DNA from: Candidatus Opimibacter skivensis
GTDB taxonomy: Bacteria; Bacteroidota; Bacteroidia; Chitinophagales; Saprospiraceae
Assembly (NCBI GenBank): GCA_016721905.1
Contig: JADKHH010000001.1
Location: 62,001 to 126,000 of the forward strand
Length of the DNA stretch: 64,000 bases
Reading direction: 5' to 3'
In this document: in pieces, positions 15,615 to 24,517 of the stretch
Layout of the letters: the number at the start of each line of letters is the position of its first letter
How positions within the stretch are numbered: position 1 is the first letter of the stretch
Notes under the pieces: generated by a model
What the model was told of the DNA's origin: nothing
The model's database searches: none
The model's input: only the letters and a program-made list of their open reading frames with translations
Made by a program: the position numbers and the translations under genes

Positions 15615-18359
15615 ATGTTAAAAAACCACCTGCTTTGTCTGCTCTTCCTATGTGCCATCGGCAAAGCATCTACCCAGGTGAATGTCTCAGGCCTATTGCT
15701 GGATGATATCACACAATTACCCCTGGCTGGTGTAAAGATATATACAGCACTACCCGCCGAAACAATGTCCGATGCATCCGGGCGATTTACGATCCAACAC
15801 GAAGCCAATCCAGATATTACATTACGCCTGGCCTTTAACGGAGAAACAACTGAATATCAAACCACCATTGTTGTTGTTTCAGATGTTGATCTGGGAAATA
15901 TCATGGTGGACTTAAGGCCTTCCCAAGCACATGAGCGGGAACTACCCACGATTTCATTGGAAGAAAGCGATGACCAATCAGATGCCAACATCTCGGGTTT
16001 GCTCCAATCAGGGGATGACTTGTTTGGTAATATGACCGAATATACTTTTAGCCCTGCCCGTTTCAGACGCCGCGGTCTTGAAGCACAGTACAGTGATGCC
16101 TACCTGAATTATCTGCCTGTCAATGACCTTGAGACCGGGGGCATCTTCTGGAATAGCTGGGGTGGCCTCAATGATGTCATGAGACAAGATGATGAAGTGT
16201 TGGGAGCCGAGATGGCCGAATGGGGTTTTGGCGGTATCAGCAGCACTTTTAATACAGATATGAGGGCCTCCTCTCAATGGAAGCAATCAAAGATCAGCTA
16301 TGCATTGACTAACCGCAACTACCGCAACCGGATAATGGCTACCTGGTCCACAGGATTGTTACCTTCAGGATGGGCGATTAGTCTTTCAGGTTCACGACGA
16401 TGGGCGCAGGAGGGTTTTGTGGAAGGAACCTACTATGATGCCTGGTCTTATTTCGCTTCCATCGATAAGAGATTTAATGAGCATCATTCACTCAATCTGG
16501 TTGTTCTCGGGGCACCTTACCAGCGCGGTGGAAGTAGTACATCTGTGCAGGAGACCTATGATATTTCAGCAGATAATTATTACAACTCATTTTGGGGATA
16601 TCAGCAAGGTGAAAAAAGAAGTGCCAGGACCTACTCAGGTCATCAGCCAATCATGATGCTGCGCCATGATTTTCATATCAACGATAAATTTAACCTCACG
16701 ACCGCTGTGGGTTATCAAACAGGCAAGAGTACCATAGGTGCCCTTGACTGGTTGTATGCTAATGACCCTCGCCCTGATTATTATAGAAGATTGCCTAGCT
16801 ATGTAGACGATCCTGCCCTTGCTGCACAAATGACATCCGTGTTGATGGAAAACGATGAGCTGATGCAGGTGCAATGGAACAAGCTGTATGAAGTCAACCT
16901 CAACAGTGACTATACCATTGAAGATGCAAATGGTATAGAAGGCAACACCGTCAATGGTGCCCTTTCAAAATATATCATGGAAGACCGGATTGGCGACCTC
17001 CGTAAGGCAACAGGTAATATTGTCCTACAATACCAGGTTTCAAACCAAAGCCAGTTGAGTGTAGGGGCTAATATCATCATACAGGATACAAGAAACTATA
17101 AAGAAGTCGGAGACCTGCTGGGTGGCGAGTTTTATGTAGACTGGGATAAATTTGCCGAGCAGGATTTTCCGGGCAATGATGATGCGCTGCAAAATGACTT
17201 GCGCAATCCCAATCGGATACTGCATGAAGATGATGTATTCGGTTATGATTATTACGCCAGGATCCGGCAGCAATCAGCCTGGGCATCCTACAGTCTAAAT
17301 ACATCAAAGTGGGAATTTGCCTTTTCCGGTGCTATCAAGAATCATGTATACTGGCGTGATGGTCAGACACAGAATGGAAAATTTCCTGATAACTCTTATG
17401 GCGCAAGTGAAAAGAATAGTTTCTTATTGCCGTCAGGCAAGGGACTCATTCGCTATAAGGTCGATGGCCGTAACTACATCACCCTGTCCGGCGCACTCTC
17501 TGAGATGGCCCCAACTTTCCGAAATGCCTATGTATCCCCCCGTACCAGAGATAATGTGGTTGACGGACTGGAGAAGGAAATCCTCAATCTGGCAGAAATC
17601 CGATATGATCTCAATTCGCCTTACCTGAAGATATCCCTGTCAGGCTACTATGTCAGCAGCAAGAATGGTATTGAATCCACAAGCTTTTACCATGATGATC
17701 TGAGGACCTTTGTCAATTTCAGTCTAACTGAAATCAATAAAGAATCTACAGGTATTGAAGCAGCCATTGAGTACAAGCTCACACCGAGCCTGACACTACA
17801 AGGTGCCGCTACGATCGGACAATATATCTATACTTCAAGACCTAATGCAACTGTGACTCAGGACAATGACGGCTCTGTGCTGCTGGAAGATATTACAGTT
17901 TATGCCCAGAACCTTTATGTAGCAGGCACCCCACAGAGTGCTTACACCGGCGGCGTTTCTTATCATGCAAAGAAATTCTGGTCGTTGTTTCTGAATGTTA
18001 ACCTCTTCCAGGAAAGCTGGATCGATTTTAACCCGTTGCGACGCACCATCCAGGCTGTGGATAATGTAGAATATCAGAGTGATCTATGGAATGAAATACT
18101 CAGCCAGGAAAAAATAGATCCAGCCTGGACAGTGGATATTTCTTTTGTAAAAACATGGAAAGTGAACTGGCCGAAATCAGAAACCATCTTCGGCCTCAAC
18201 ATCGGTATCACCAACCTCCTCAATAACCAAGACTACATCGATGGCGGCTATGAGCAATATAGATTTGACTATGCCAATAAAGACGTCAGTACTTTTCCAA
18301 CGAAATATTCCTACATGCAGGGCCTGAATTATTTTCTTCAAGCAAGTATGAAGTTTTAG
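15615..18359 (+). CDS. TonB-dependent receptor with carboxypeptidase-like N-terminal domain
   Basis: 914 residues from the ATG at 15615, which begins a signal peptide (LKNHLLCLLFLCAIGKASTQ). Residues ~25-105 form a carboxypeptidase-D regulatory-like domain (VNVSGLLLDDITQLPLAGVKIYT). After a plug-like region the long C-terminal part is rich in alternating aromatic and polar strands and ends in LNYFLQASMKF, a typical barrel C-terminus with terminal Phe. It should import a ligand across the outer membrane using TonB. The next genes encode a DUF5689 lipoprotein and a PLD-like enzyme, and a divergent gene encodes a secreted EEP nuclease, so the ligand may derive from nucleic acids or phosphodiesters. 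Confidence 0.87.
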   Translation: MLKNHLLCLLFLCAIGKASTQVNVSGLLLDDITQLPLAGVKIYTALPAETMSDASGRFTIQHEANPDITLRLAFNGETTEYQTTIVVVSDVDLGNIMVDLRPSQAHERELPTISLEESDDQSDANISGLLQSGDDLFGNMTEYTFSPARFRRRGLEAQYSDAYLNYLPVNDLETGGIFWNSWGGLNDVMRQDDEVLGAEMAEWGFGGISSTFNTDMRASSQWKQSKISYALTNRNYRNRIMATWSTGLLPSGWAISLSGSRRWAQEGFVEGTYYDAWSYFASIDKRFNEHHSLNLVVLGAPYQRGGSSTSVQETYDISADNYYNSFWGYQQGEKRSARTYSGHQPIMMLRHDFHINDKFNLTTAVGYQTGKSTIGALDWLYANDPRPDYYRRLPSYVDDPALAAQMTSVLMENDELMQVQWNKLYEVNLNSDYTIEDANGIEGNTVNGALSKYIMEDRIGDLRKATGNIVLQYQVSNQSQLSVGANIIIQDTRNYKEVGDLLGGEFYVDWDKFAEQDFPGNDDALQNDLRNPNRILHEDDVFGYDYYARIRQQSAWASYSLNTSKWEFAFSGAIKNHVYWRDGQTQNGKFPDNSYGASEKNSFLLPSGKGLIRYKVDGRNYITLSGALSEMAPTFRNAYVSPRTRDNVVDGLEKEILNLAEIRYDLNSPYLKISLSGYYVSSKNGIESTSFYHDDLRTFVNFSLTEINKESTGIEAAIEYKLTPSLTLQGAATIGQYIYTSRPNATVTQDNDGSVLLEDITVYAQNLYVAGTPQSAYTGGVSYHAKKFWSLFLNVNLFQESWIDFNPLRRTIQAVDNVEYQSDLWNEILSQEKIDPAWTVDISFVKTWKVNWPKSETIFGLNIGITNLLNNQDYIDGGYEQYRFDYANKDVSTFPTKYSYMQGLNYFLQASMKF

Positions 18360-18850
18360 TGAGTTGTGAATTGTGAGTTGTGAGTACGTAATACGTGAGT
18401 CGTGAATCGTGAATCGTGAGGCGTGAGGTGTGAAACGTGAGTCGTGAGATGTGAGTAAGCTAAACGTGAGACATGAATCGTGAGTGTGAGAGACGAAATA
18501 CTCTGAAGCTGATAGCTAAAAGCGTCTAGAGCAGTAAACGAAATCTCTTTGACAGCTGAAAGCTGATAGCTGACAGCAAACAAAGTCATGTGTGTGAAAG
18601 AAATACTCTGGAAGCTGGAAGCTGGTAGCATTATAAGTGAAGAGTGAAAAGCGATGTGCTGAGCGTAGTCGAAGCATGAAGAGTGAAAAATGATGTATTG
18701 AGTCAAGTGAAGAATGAGTAGTGAGAATCGTAGTACTCTGGAAGCTGGAAGCTGGTAGCTAACAGCGTCTAGTGAAGTAAAATAAATTTTTCTGATAGCT
18801 GATAGCTGACAGCTGATAGCCTTTAAGGCACCTGACAGCTCAAAAAAACA
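18360..18850. repeat. ~490-bp block of word-like intergenic repeats
   Basis: The block begins at the first base after the TonB receptor stop and fills the whole gap to the DUF5689 gene. It is made of imperfect short words: GTGAATCGTGAGTCGTGAG, GCTGATAGCTGACAGC and GAAGCTGGAAGCTGGTAGC. The composite CTCTGGAAGCTGGAAGC occurs around 18606 and 18735, with a shorter relative near 18500; its reverse complement occurs twice at 28.4-28.6 kb. A copy of TGAGCGTAGTCGAA lies at ~18659. A 116-codon open frame on the minus strand is only a product of the repeat. Confidence 0.85.
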
Positions 18851-18853
18851 AAT

Positions 18854-20878
18854 ATGAAATCATTATTCCGTCATTATTTTTTAGCCGTCATCACCGCGAT
18901 GCTGATCATTCCTGTGTCTTGTGTAGACCTCGAGTTTGATGAACCACCAGCAGGAGGTGAAGATCCCAATCTGCCGGTCAATATCACCATTGCCGAGCTG
19001 AAGTCAAGGCATACCCTTGAGCAGTATGAAGAGATAACAGACGATGTTACTTTTCAAGGGCTTGTGATTTCAAATGACGCTGCAGGCAACTTCTTCAAGC
19101 AGTTGGTCATCCAGGATGCTACGGCTGGGATAGAAATGCGGATTGAGATGACTGATCTCAACAACCTGTACCCTGTGGGTAGGAAGGTGTATGTAAAAGC
19201 AAAAGGACTTTGGCTCGGGGATTACAATGGCCTTGTTCAGTTAGGTGCGGGAGTGGGGACAGATGACCAGGGCGATCCTGAACTCATTCGGATTCCTGAA
19301 TCGCTGATCGATCAGTATATCGTTCCGGCTACGTATGGAAATAGTGTGCCCACAAGAACATTAACTATCGATGATCTTACTTTCAATGCGCAGGATTCAT
19401 TGGTGAGTACGCTGGTTAGATTTGAAGGTATGCAGTTTATAGCTGCTGATGCCGGTGAAGTGTATGCGGTATTTCAAGTAAATACAAACAGGGAATTAGA
19501 AGATTGTTTTGATCAGCGACTGATCTTGCGTACCAGTGGCTATTCCAGTTTTGCAAGCGATTCTACACCGGTACTCAATGGTACCATTACTGGTGTGCTG
19601 AGTATTTTTGGTGATACGTACCAATTGACGATTCGGGATCTGGATGATGTGGATATGGAAGGTGATCGATGTGGCGGCGGGAATCCAGGAGGAACTCAGG
19701 CTCCCATCGACTCGGTGAGAGGAATTTTTTCAGGCAGTCCGACAACCATTTCTTCAACTAAGATTAAAGGAGTAGTGATTAGTGATTTTAATTCAGAGTC
19801 TGTTACTGGAAAGAATTTATATATTCAGGATGCTACCGGTGGTATTGCAATCAGATTTGCTGATTTCCATTCGTTTGCATTGGGTTCAGAGTTAATCATC
19901 GATCTTAATGGTGGTCTTCTGGGTGAGTTTAATGGATTACTTCAGGTGGATGGTCTTTCCTTAGGGGCTGCCACATTGGTTGGCAATCCAGGAGATGTGA
20001 CACCTCGTGAAGCCACAGTGCAACAGGTCTTAACCAATGCACAGGCATGGGAGTCTACATTGGTAACAATTAAGGATGTCATGCTCTCCGGCAATTCAGT
20101 CTTTGATGGATCTGTGACGGTGACAGATGCTTCAGGAGGAATGATCTTGTTTACACGAAGCGCTTCTACGTTTGCGCAGACAGCTCTTCCTACAGGCCTC
20201 GTGACCATCACGGCAATTGTTTCAGAATTCAATACACCCCAACTGATCATGCGCAACATCGCGGATGTCACAGGTGGAGGTTCCGGTGGTGGAGATGAAT
20301 TTGACATTACAGAGATCAGGCAACTTTTTGCCTCAGGTTCGACGACAGCCCCTTCAGGAACGATTCAAGGGGTAGTCATCAGTGATCATAACTCACTATC
20401 CGTAACCGGCCGGAACCTTTACATTCAGGATGCAACAGGAGGAATCGTGGTGAGGTTTGCACAGAACCATACGTTTGCGATCGGTAGCGAACTTAAAATT
20501 ACTTTGAATGGAGGTGCTTTAAGCGAGTTTAATGGACTGCTTCAAATTGATGGTATAAATAATACTGCAGCAACAGTAGTTGGTACTCCTGGTGATGTAA
20601 CGCCACGGATAACTACAGTATCCGAAGTGCTGAGTAATCATGGAAGTTGGGAATCCACATTGGTGAGTATTCCAAATGTCACACTGACCGGTAATACAGT
20701 CTACAACGGAGAGGTGACTGTCAGTGATGGTACCGGAACGATCATTATGTTCACTCGCAGTCAGGCCTTATTTGCTCAGGATGCTATTCCCGGAGCCACG
20801 GTTACACTGACAGGTATTGTATCAGAATTTAATGTACCCCAGTTGATCATCCGGACGACGGCAGATGTTAAGTTGTGA
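18854..20878 (+). CDS. DUF5689 lipoprotein with three OB-fold-like units
   Basis: 674 residues. Lipoprotein signal 1-23 (IIPVSC, Cys23). The N-terminal unit (~45-270) matches DUF5689. Two further units, ~285-472 and ~485-674, are near copies offset by exactly 200 residues: both contain GVVISD, NLYIQDATGGI and WESTLV. The repeated IQDATGGI strand resembles OB-fold modules that accompany extracellular nucleases. The protein is probably tethered to the outer membrane and acts as the ligand-binding partner of the TonB receptor; this role is inferred. Its TGA overlaps the GTG start of the following PLD gene. Confidence 0.83.
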   Translation: MKSLFRHYFLAVITAMLIIPVSCVDLEFDEPPAGGEDPNLPVNITIAELKSRHTLEQYEEITDDVTFQGLVISNDAAGNFFKQLVIQDATAGIEMRIEMTDLNNLYPVGRKVYVKAKGLWLGDYNGLVQLGAGVGTDDQGDPELIRIPESLIDQYIVPATYGNSVPTRTLTIDDLTFNAQDSLVSTLVRFEGMQFIAADAGEVYAVFQVNTNRELEDCFDQRLILRTSGYSSFASDSTPVLNGTITGVLSIFGDTYQLTIRDLDDVDMEGDRCGGGNPGGTQAPIDSVRGIFSGSPTTISSTKIKGVVISDFNSESVTGKNLYIQDATGGIAIRFADFHSFALGSELIIDLNGGLLGEFNGLLQVDGLSLGAATLVGNPGDVTPREATVQQVLTNAQAWESTLVTIKDVMLSGNSVFDGSVTVTDASGGMILFTRSASTFAQTALPTGLVTITAIVSEFNTPQLIMRNIADVTGGGSGGGDEFDITEIRQLFASGSTTAPSGTIQGVVISDHNSLSVTGRNLYIQDATGGIVVRFAQNHTFAIGSELKITLNGGALSEFNGLLQIDGINNTAATVVGTPGDVTPRITTVSEVLSNHGSWESTLVSIPNVTLTGNTVYNGEVTVSDGTGTIIMFTRSQALFAQDAIPGATVTLTGIVSEFNVPQLIIRTTADVKL

Positions 20879-23028
20879 TTTTGGTTGAACGACAGATATG
20901 GATGACGGGAGTACTTGCTGCTTTTCTTCTGCTTTGTACTCCGCTGGTAGTTTTTAGCCAGCAAACTATTGGCCAGATAAGGACATTACCTGTTGGCTCG
21001 GTAGTGACCACCACTGGAATGATCTCTTGCGGAAACGAATTCGGAGTAGTAAGATATCTTCAGGATGAAAATGCTGGTATTTCAGCCTACTCAACTGATT
21101 TGTCTTTGACGCAAGCAGGTGATTCAGTGATTATCACTGGTGTGTTGTCCAGGTATCGCGGTGAATTGCAATTGTCACCGGTGTTGTCTTATGAAGTTGT
21201 TGCTGAAGTCGATGAGGTCAAAAGCCTTAGCATTGAAAATCTCGATGACATCTCTATCCCCGGATTTGAATCAAGGAAGGTGAACATCGCATGTGCCGGC
21301 ATTAAATCTTGTGAAAGCGAACTTAGCGCAGGTTGGTATGAGGTCTTTGACCAATGGGGCAATATCGCCAGATTGTGGATTGCAGAAAATCATCCAGCAC
21401 AAGGCTTTCCATTATTCAATCGACCGTTAGTTGTTGAAGGGATCTGGACAAAGTTTGAGGATCAGTATCAATTGATGTGTCAGCAGATCACAGATGCATC
21501 AGAGGGGTCATGTCATTACATACCACCACCTTCGCTTTCATTCGAAAATAATCTTCCCGTTTTGTCATGGAGTAATGTTCCTGAAGCAACTACAGATGTT
21601 TGGATAGGCGAGGAGAGCTATGATTTTGATATCAGTTTCGGGCAGTGGAGTGGATCTGCTGTTGCTAAGCCTGATTTCTTAGAGCCCGGTATACTTTATC
21701 AAGCCAGACTCACCCAGCAGGATTCTTCAGGTATGTTATTTCATTCTGTGCCTGTTTATTTCAGTACTCCTGCACTGACAGCACCCCCTATTGAAATCTT
21801 GTTTAACCGTTCTATCAATGCAACTTATTCTGATGGCAGTACTGCATTGGCAGTTGGATCATCGGCCATAGAGAATGATTTGATTGAACGCATTGACAAT
21901 GTGACGCACACGCTGGAGGTTGCTATGTACAATACCGGCCGGGCTTCTATTGTGCAGGCACTCACGAGGGCTGTTCAACGCGGCGTATTGGTCCGTTATA
22001 TCGCTGATGATGAGACCTCCAATACGGCGCTTCAAGGTCAGCTCACTTTTCCATTGCTTTTGCGAAGCGGCGATGGGATTATGCACAATAAGTTTGTCAT
22101 CGCGGATGCACATGAGCCTGAAGGTGCATGGCTCTGGACCGGTAGCACCAACCTAAGTACTAATCAACTGTCGACAGATCCAAATCATGCGTATGTCATC
22201 CATGATCAGGCATTAGCCCTCAATTACCTCAGGGAGTTTAATGAAATGTGGGGCCAGAATGCCCGCTATGGTGATTTCAAAACCAATAATACCTCCCATC
22301 TGTTTCAAGTAGGCGATGCGCTTATCGAATCCTATTTCTCGCCTTCTGATGAAACTAATTGCCATTTGATTGAAGCAATACAATCAGCAGATCACCAGAT
22401 ATTGATTGGGCTACTCCTATTGACACGAAATGATCTGGTGGATGAAATCATACAACTTCATCAGGAAGGTATCGATGTACGCGTTATCCTTGAAGATGAA
22501 GAGAGTTCATTGAGTGCACTCGCGCAACTCCGACAAGCTGGTGTTCGCGTTGTTACACACGATCCTTCTCCCATCTTTCACCACAAATATGCTATCATCG
22601 ACGAAGGGTATCCTGAGTCAGATCCCTTGGTGATCACAGGGTCACACAACTGGACCTGGAGTGCTGATAACATCAATGATGAAAACACGCTCATCATCCA
22701 TGATCAGCGCGTCACCAATATCTTCAGACAAGAGTTTGAAGCAAGATGGGGTGAATTGAATCCTACTTCCATACACACTGATTTAATCAACGGGATGAAA
22801 GTGTATCCGAACCCTGCAAGTTCATTCCTTCATATTGAAAATCCATTTTCTGAATCCTGCGGTGTTGAACTCATCAATGTAGATGGTCAGATTGTCATGC
22901 ACAAAGACATCGAAGCAGATCAGACTTCAGTTCTAACTATTGATCAGTCATTACCTGCTGGATTGTATATGGTTAGGATTGTATCTGCTTCACAACCTGC
23001 CAGGTTGCTCACTATTGTCATCCAATAG
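20875..23028 (+). CDS. Secreted phospholipase D-like phosphodiesterase/nuclease with OB-fold and T9SS sorting domain
   Basis: 717 residues from the GTG overlapping the upstream stop; ATG at 20902 is an alternative just inside the signal region (MTGVLAAFLLLCTPLVVFSQ). Order: signal peptide; OB-fold-like module (~31-110, TIGQIRTLPVGSVVTTTGMI); a linker with a fibronectin-like segment (~215-300); two PLD HKD motifs (H404-N-K406-x4-D411 and H569-H-K571-x4-D576), each followed by TGS plus Asn; T9SS type A sorting domain (~643-717, VYPNPASSFL). Two HKD motifs in one chain form a single active site through a phospho-histidine. The short HKD style resembles Nuc/mitoPLD-type nucleases more than lipases; substrate remains unproven. 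Confidence 0.86.
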   Translation: MILVERQIWMTGVLAAFLLLCTPLVVFSQQTIGQIRTLPVGSVVTTTGMISCGNEFGVVRYLQDENAGISAYSTDLSLTQAGDSVIITGVLSRYRGELQLSPVLSYEVVAEVDEVKSLSIENLDDISIPGFESRKVNIACAGIKSCESELSAGWYEVFDQWGNIARLWIAENHPAQGFPLFNRPLVVEGIWTKFEDQYQLMCQQITDASEGSCHYIPPPSLSFENNLPVLSWSNVPEATTDVWIGEESYDFDISFGQWSGSAVAKPDFLEPGILYQARLTQQDSSGMLFHSVPVYFSTPALTAPPIEILFNRSINATYSDGSTALAVGSSAIENDLIERIDNVTHTLEVAMYNTGRASIVQALTRAVQRGVLVRYIADDETSNTALQGQLTFPLLLRSGDGIMHNKFVIADAHEPEGAWLWTGSTNLSTNQLSTDPNHAYVIHDQALALNYLREFNEMWGQNARYGDFKTNNTSHLFQVGDALIESYFSPSDETNCHLIEAIQSADHQILIGLLLLTRNDLVDEIIQLHQEGIDVRVILEDEESSLSALAQLRQAGVRVVTHDPSPIFHHKYAIIDEGYPESDPLVITGSHNWTWSADNINDENTLIIHDQRVTNIFRQEFEARWGELNPTSIHTDLINGMKVYPNPASSFLHIENPFSESCGVELINVDGQIVMHKDIEADQTSVLTIDQSLPAGLYMVRIVSASQPARLLTIVIQ

Positions 23029-23101
23029 TAAACAGACAAATATTACAATGGCATGAATAAACTTTTACCCCCTTCAGGGGGCCAGGGGGCAATAGAGATT
23101 T

Positions 23102-23437
23102 CTAGCTCGCAGACCCCTCAGCACTGGCAGAATCAGACTTGCGATATGCCTCTGTCATTTCTTTCGAAATAGAGCCTTTCGTCACACGTACAAAAGTTTT
23201 TTCAGCAATGGTCAGGGTAACTATACTGCCGTCGATTTTATTGACACGGCCTATGAGCCCACTGGCAGTCACCACTTCTTCCCCTTTGTCAAGGGATTCC
23301 AGGAACTTGACTTGTTCTTTCTGCTTTTTCGCCTGAGGACGAATAAAGAAGAAATAAAACACCAAAACCATGGCTAGAAGAGGCCACATGGAGATGAGGC
23401 TAGGAGTTGTTTGTAAAAAAAAGAGTGAAATCATCAT
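23102..23437 (-). CDS. yajC: Preprotein translocase subunit YajC
   Basis: 111 residues: one N-terminal transmembrane helix (MWPLLAMVLVFYFFFIRPQ) followed by the YajC signature RPQAKKQKEQVKFLESLDKGEEVVTASG and a small beta domain. YajC associates with SecDF in the inner membrane; SecDF itself is encoded at 30292. A tail of ~25 residues rich in Ser/Ala/Glu follows the core. The start lies four bases downstream of the DUF1573 gene stop, so both form an operon. Confidence 0.93.
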   Translation of the reverse strand: MMISLFFLQTTPSLISMWPLLAMVLVFYFFFIRPQAKKQKEQVKFLESLDKGEEVVTASGLIGRVNKIDGSIVTLTIAEKTFVRVTKGSISKEMTEAYRKSDSASAEGSAS

Positions 23438-23441
23438 CAGG

Positions 23442-23933
23442 TTATTTTTTTAAATCCACTTTTCCCTTGATCGTTATTTTAGAACTATTAGGAAAAGTGT
23501 TTGCAAATATAGTCACCTCTTTGCTTTGATCGCCGGCTTTGTGTAATGAGTTGAATTTCACCTTGATAGAGGAGGTGCTGTCTGGCGCAATGGGTGTTTT
23601 GGGCCATTCCGGAATAGTACAACCACATGTGGAGGAAGCGCTCAGGATCAGAAGCGGAGCCGTACCCGTGTTGGTGAAGGAATAATCTTTAGTGACCACG
23701 TCACCTTCAAATATGGTCCCAAAATCATATACTTCTGATTCCCAGGTCAGGATAGGGAGGTAGCTACTGTCAATGGTCCCATCTGATCTAACAGGATTGT
23801 AAACCAAATCTGCCATGCCAACGCCAGGTTTGAAGGTATCTTCTGGTGATGATGTTGAACCAGAAGATGCGTCCTTACATCCACTCGTCATCAGAAGCAT
23901 CAACCCGGAGATCAATATTGTTATTCGTACCAC
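23442..23933 (-). CDS. DUF1573 lipoprotein
   Basis: 163 residues beginning with GTG at 23931-23933. The signal peptide ends in a lipobox (LMTSGC, Cys ~19). Residues ~65-163 are a DUF1573 immunoglobulin-like domain with the diagnostic FGTIFEGDVVTKDYSFTNTG and STCGCTIPEWP. Proteins of this family are abundant periplasmic lipoproteins in Bacteroidota and often lie beside yajC, as here; function is not established. An exact -7 element TAGATTTG (minus strand, 23938-23945) ends four bases before the start codon. Confidence 0.85.
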   Translation of the reverse strand: MVRITILISGLMLLMTSGCKDASSGSTSSPEDTFKPGVGMADLVYNPVRSDGTIDSSYLPILTWESEVYDFGTIFEGDVVTKDYSFTNTGTAPLLILSASSTCGCTIPEWPKTPIAPDSTSSIKVKFNSLHKAGDQSKEVTIFANTFPNSSKITIKGKVDLKK

Positions 23934-23937
23934 GTAG

Positions 23938-23954
23938 CAAATCTATTACATTTG
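23938..23954. promoter_or_regulatory. Back-to-back divergent -7 elements
   Basis: Minus strand TAGATTTG (23938-23945) faces the DUF1573 gene and plus strand TACATTTG (23947-23954) faces shikimate kinase, one base apart. Both are exact TAnnTTTG matches and lie 4 and 8 bases from their start codons. The only 29 bases between the two start codons must hold both promoters, so transcripts are probably leaderless or nearly so. Confidence 0.5.
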
Positions 23955-23962
23955 ATTCCGAC

Positions 23963-24478
23963 ATGCGTATTTACCTCGTTGGTTTTATGGGAAGTGGGAA
24001 ATCTAGTCTGGGCCAGCGGGTAGCTGCTAACCTGGAAGTCCCTTTTTTTGACACGGATTCTGTCATTGAAGCACAGGCAGGTATGACAATTCCGGAGATC
24101 TTCGAGACTTTTGGTGAACTCTATTTCAGACAGGTTGAATCAGACATCTTGAGACAGACTACTTTCTATACTAAATCACTCAACGCTACCGGAGGAGGCC
24201 TCCCATGTTTTGAAGATAATATGGCCTGGATGAATGTGCATGGTGTCACCATCTATCTGCAATGGCCAGATCATATCCTCCGTGAACACCTGGTGGCTAT
24301 CAGGAAGTCAAGACCACTGCTTGCATCCCTCGATGATTCGGAAGCAAGCCTGAAAATCAATGATCTGCTTTCTTCAAGAAAACCCATCTATGAACAATCA
24401 GCCATCACCATCGAACTCAAAGGTGATGAAGAGGGTGATTTCAAACTCCTCGAAAAAGCCTGCAAATACATCTGGTAA
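23963..24478 (+). CDS. aroK: Shikimate kinase
   Basis: 171 residues from ATG 23963; an upstream in-frame start would overlap the divergent DUF1573 gene. P-loop GFMGSGKSSLGQRVA, the shikimate-binding FFDTDSVIEAQAGMTIPEIF and FRQVESDIL, the ATGGGLPCFE loop, and LID region RKSRPLL are all visible. It phosphorylates shikimate in aromatic amino-acid synthesis. The C-terminus is followed almost at once by a CTCCTTGC repeat. Confidence 0.92.
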   Translation: MRIYLVGFMGSGKSSLGQRVAANLEVPFFDTDSVIEAQAGMTIPEIFETFGELYFRQVESDILRQTTFYTKSLNATGGGLPCFEDNMAWMNVHGVTIYLQWPDHILREHLVAIRKSRPLLASLDDSEASLKINDLLSSRKPIYEQSAITIELKGDEEGDFKLLEKACKYIW

Positions 24479-24480
24479 TT

Positions 24481-24516
24481 CACTCCTTGCTCCTTGCCCC
24501 TTGCCCCTTGCTTTTT
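24481..24516. repeat. CTCCTTGCCCCTTGC word repeat
   Basis: Short direct repeats (CTCCTTG, CCCCTTG) occupy the whole gap between shikimate kinase and the convergent subtilase gene. This is the reverse-complement word of the tandem array at 3322-3416. Confidence 0.75.
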
Positions 24517-24517
24517 C

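Noticed and set aside
18356..18706. 116-codon open frame on the minus strand after the TonB receptor
   Set aside because: Entirely composed of His/Ser/Thr-rich translations of the intergenic word repeat; no signal, no domain.
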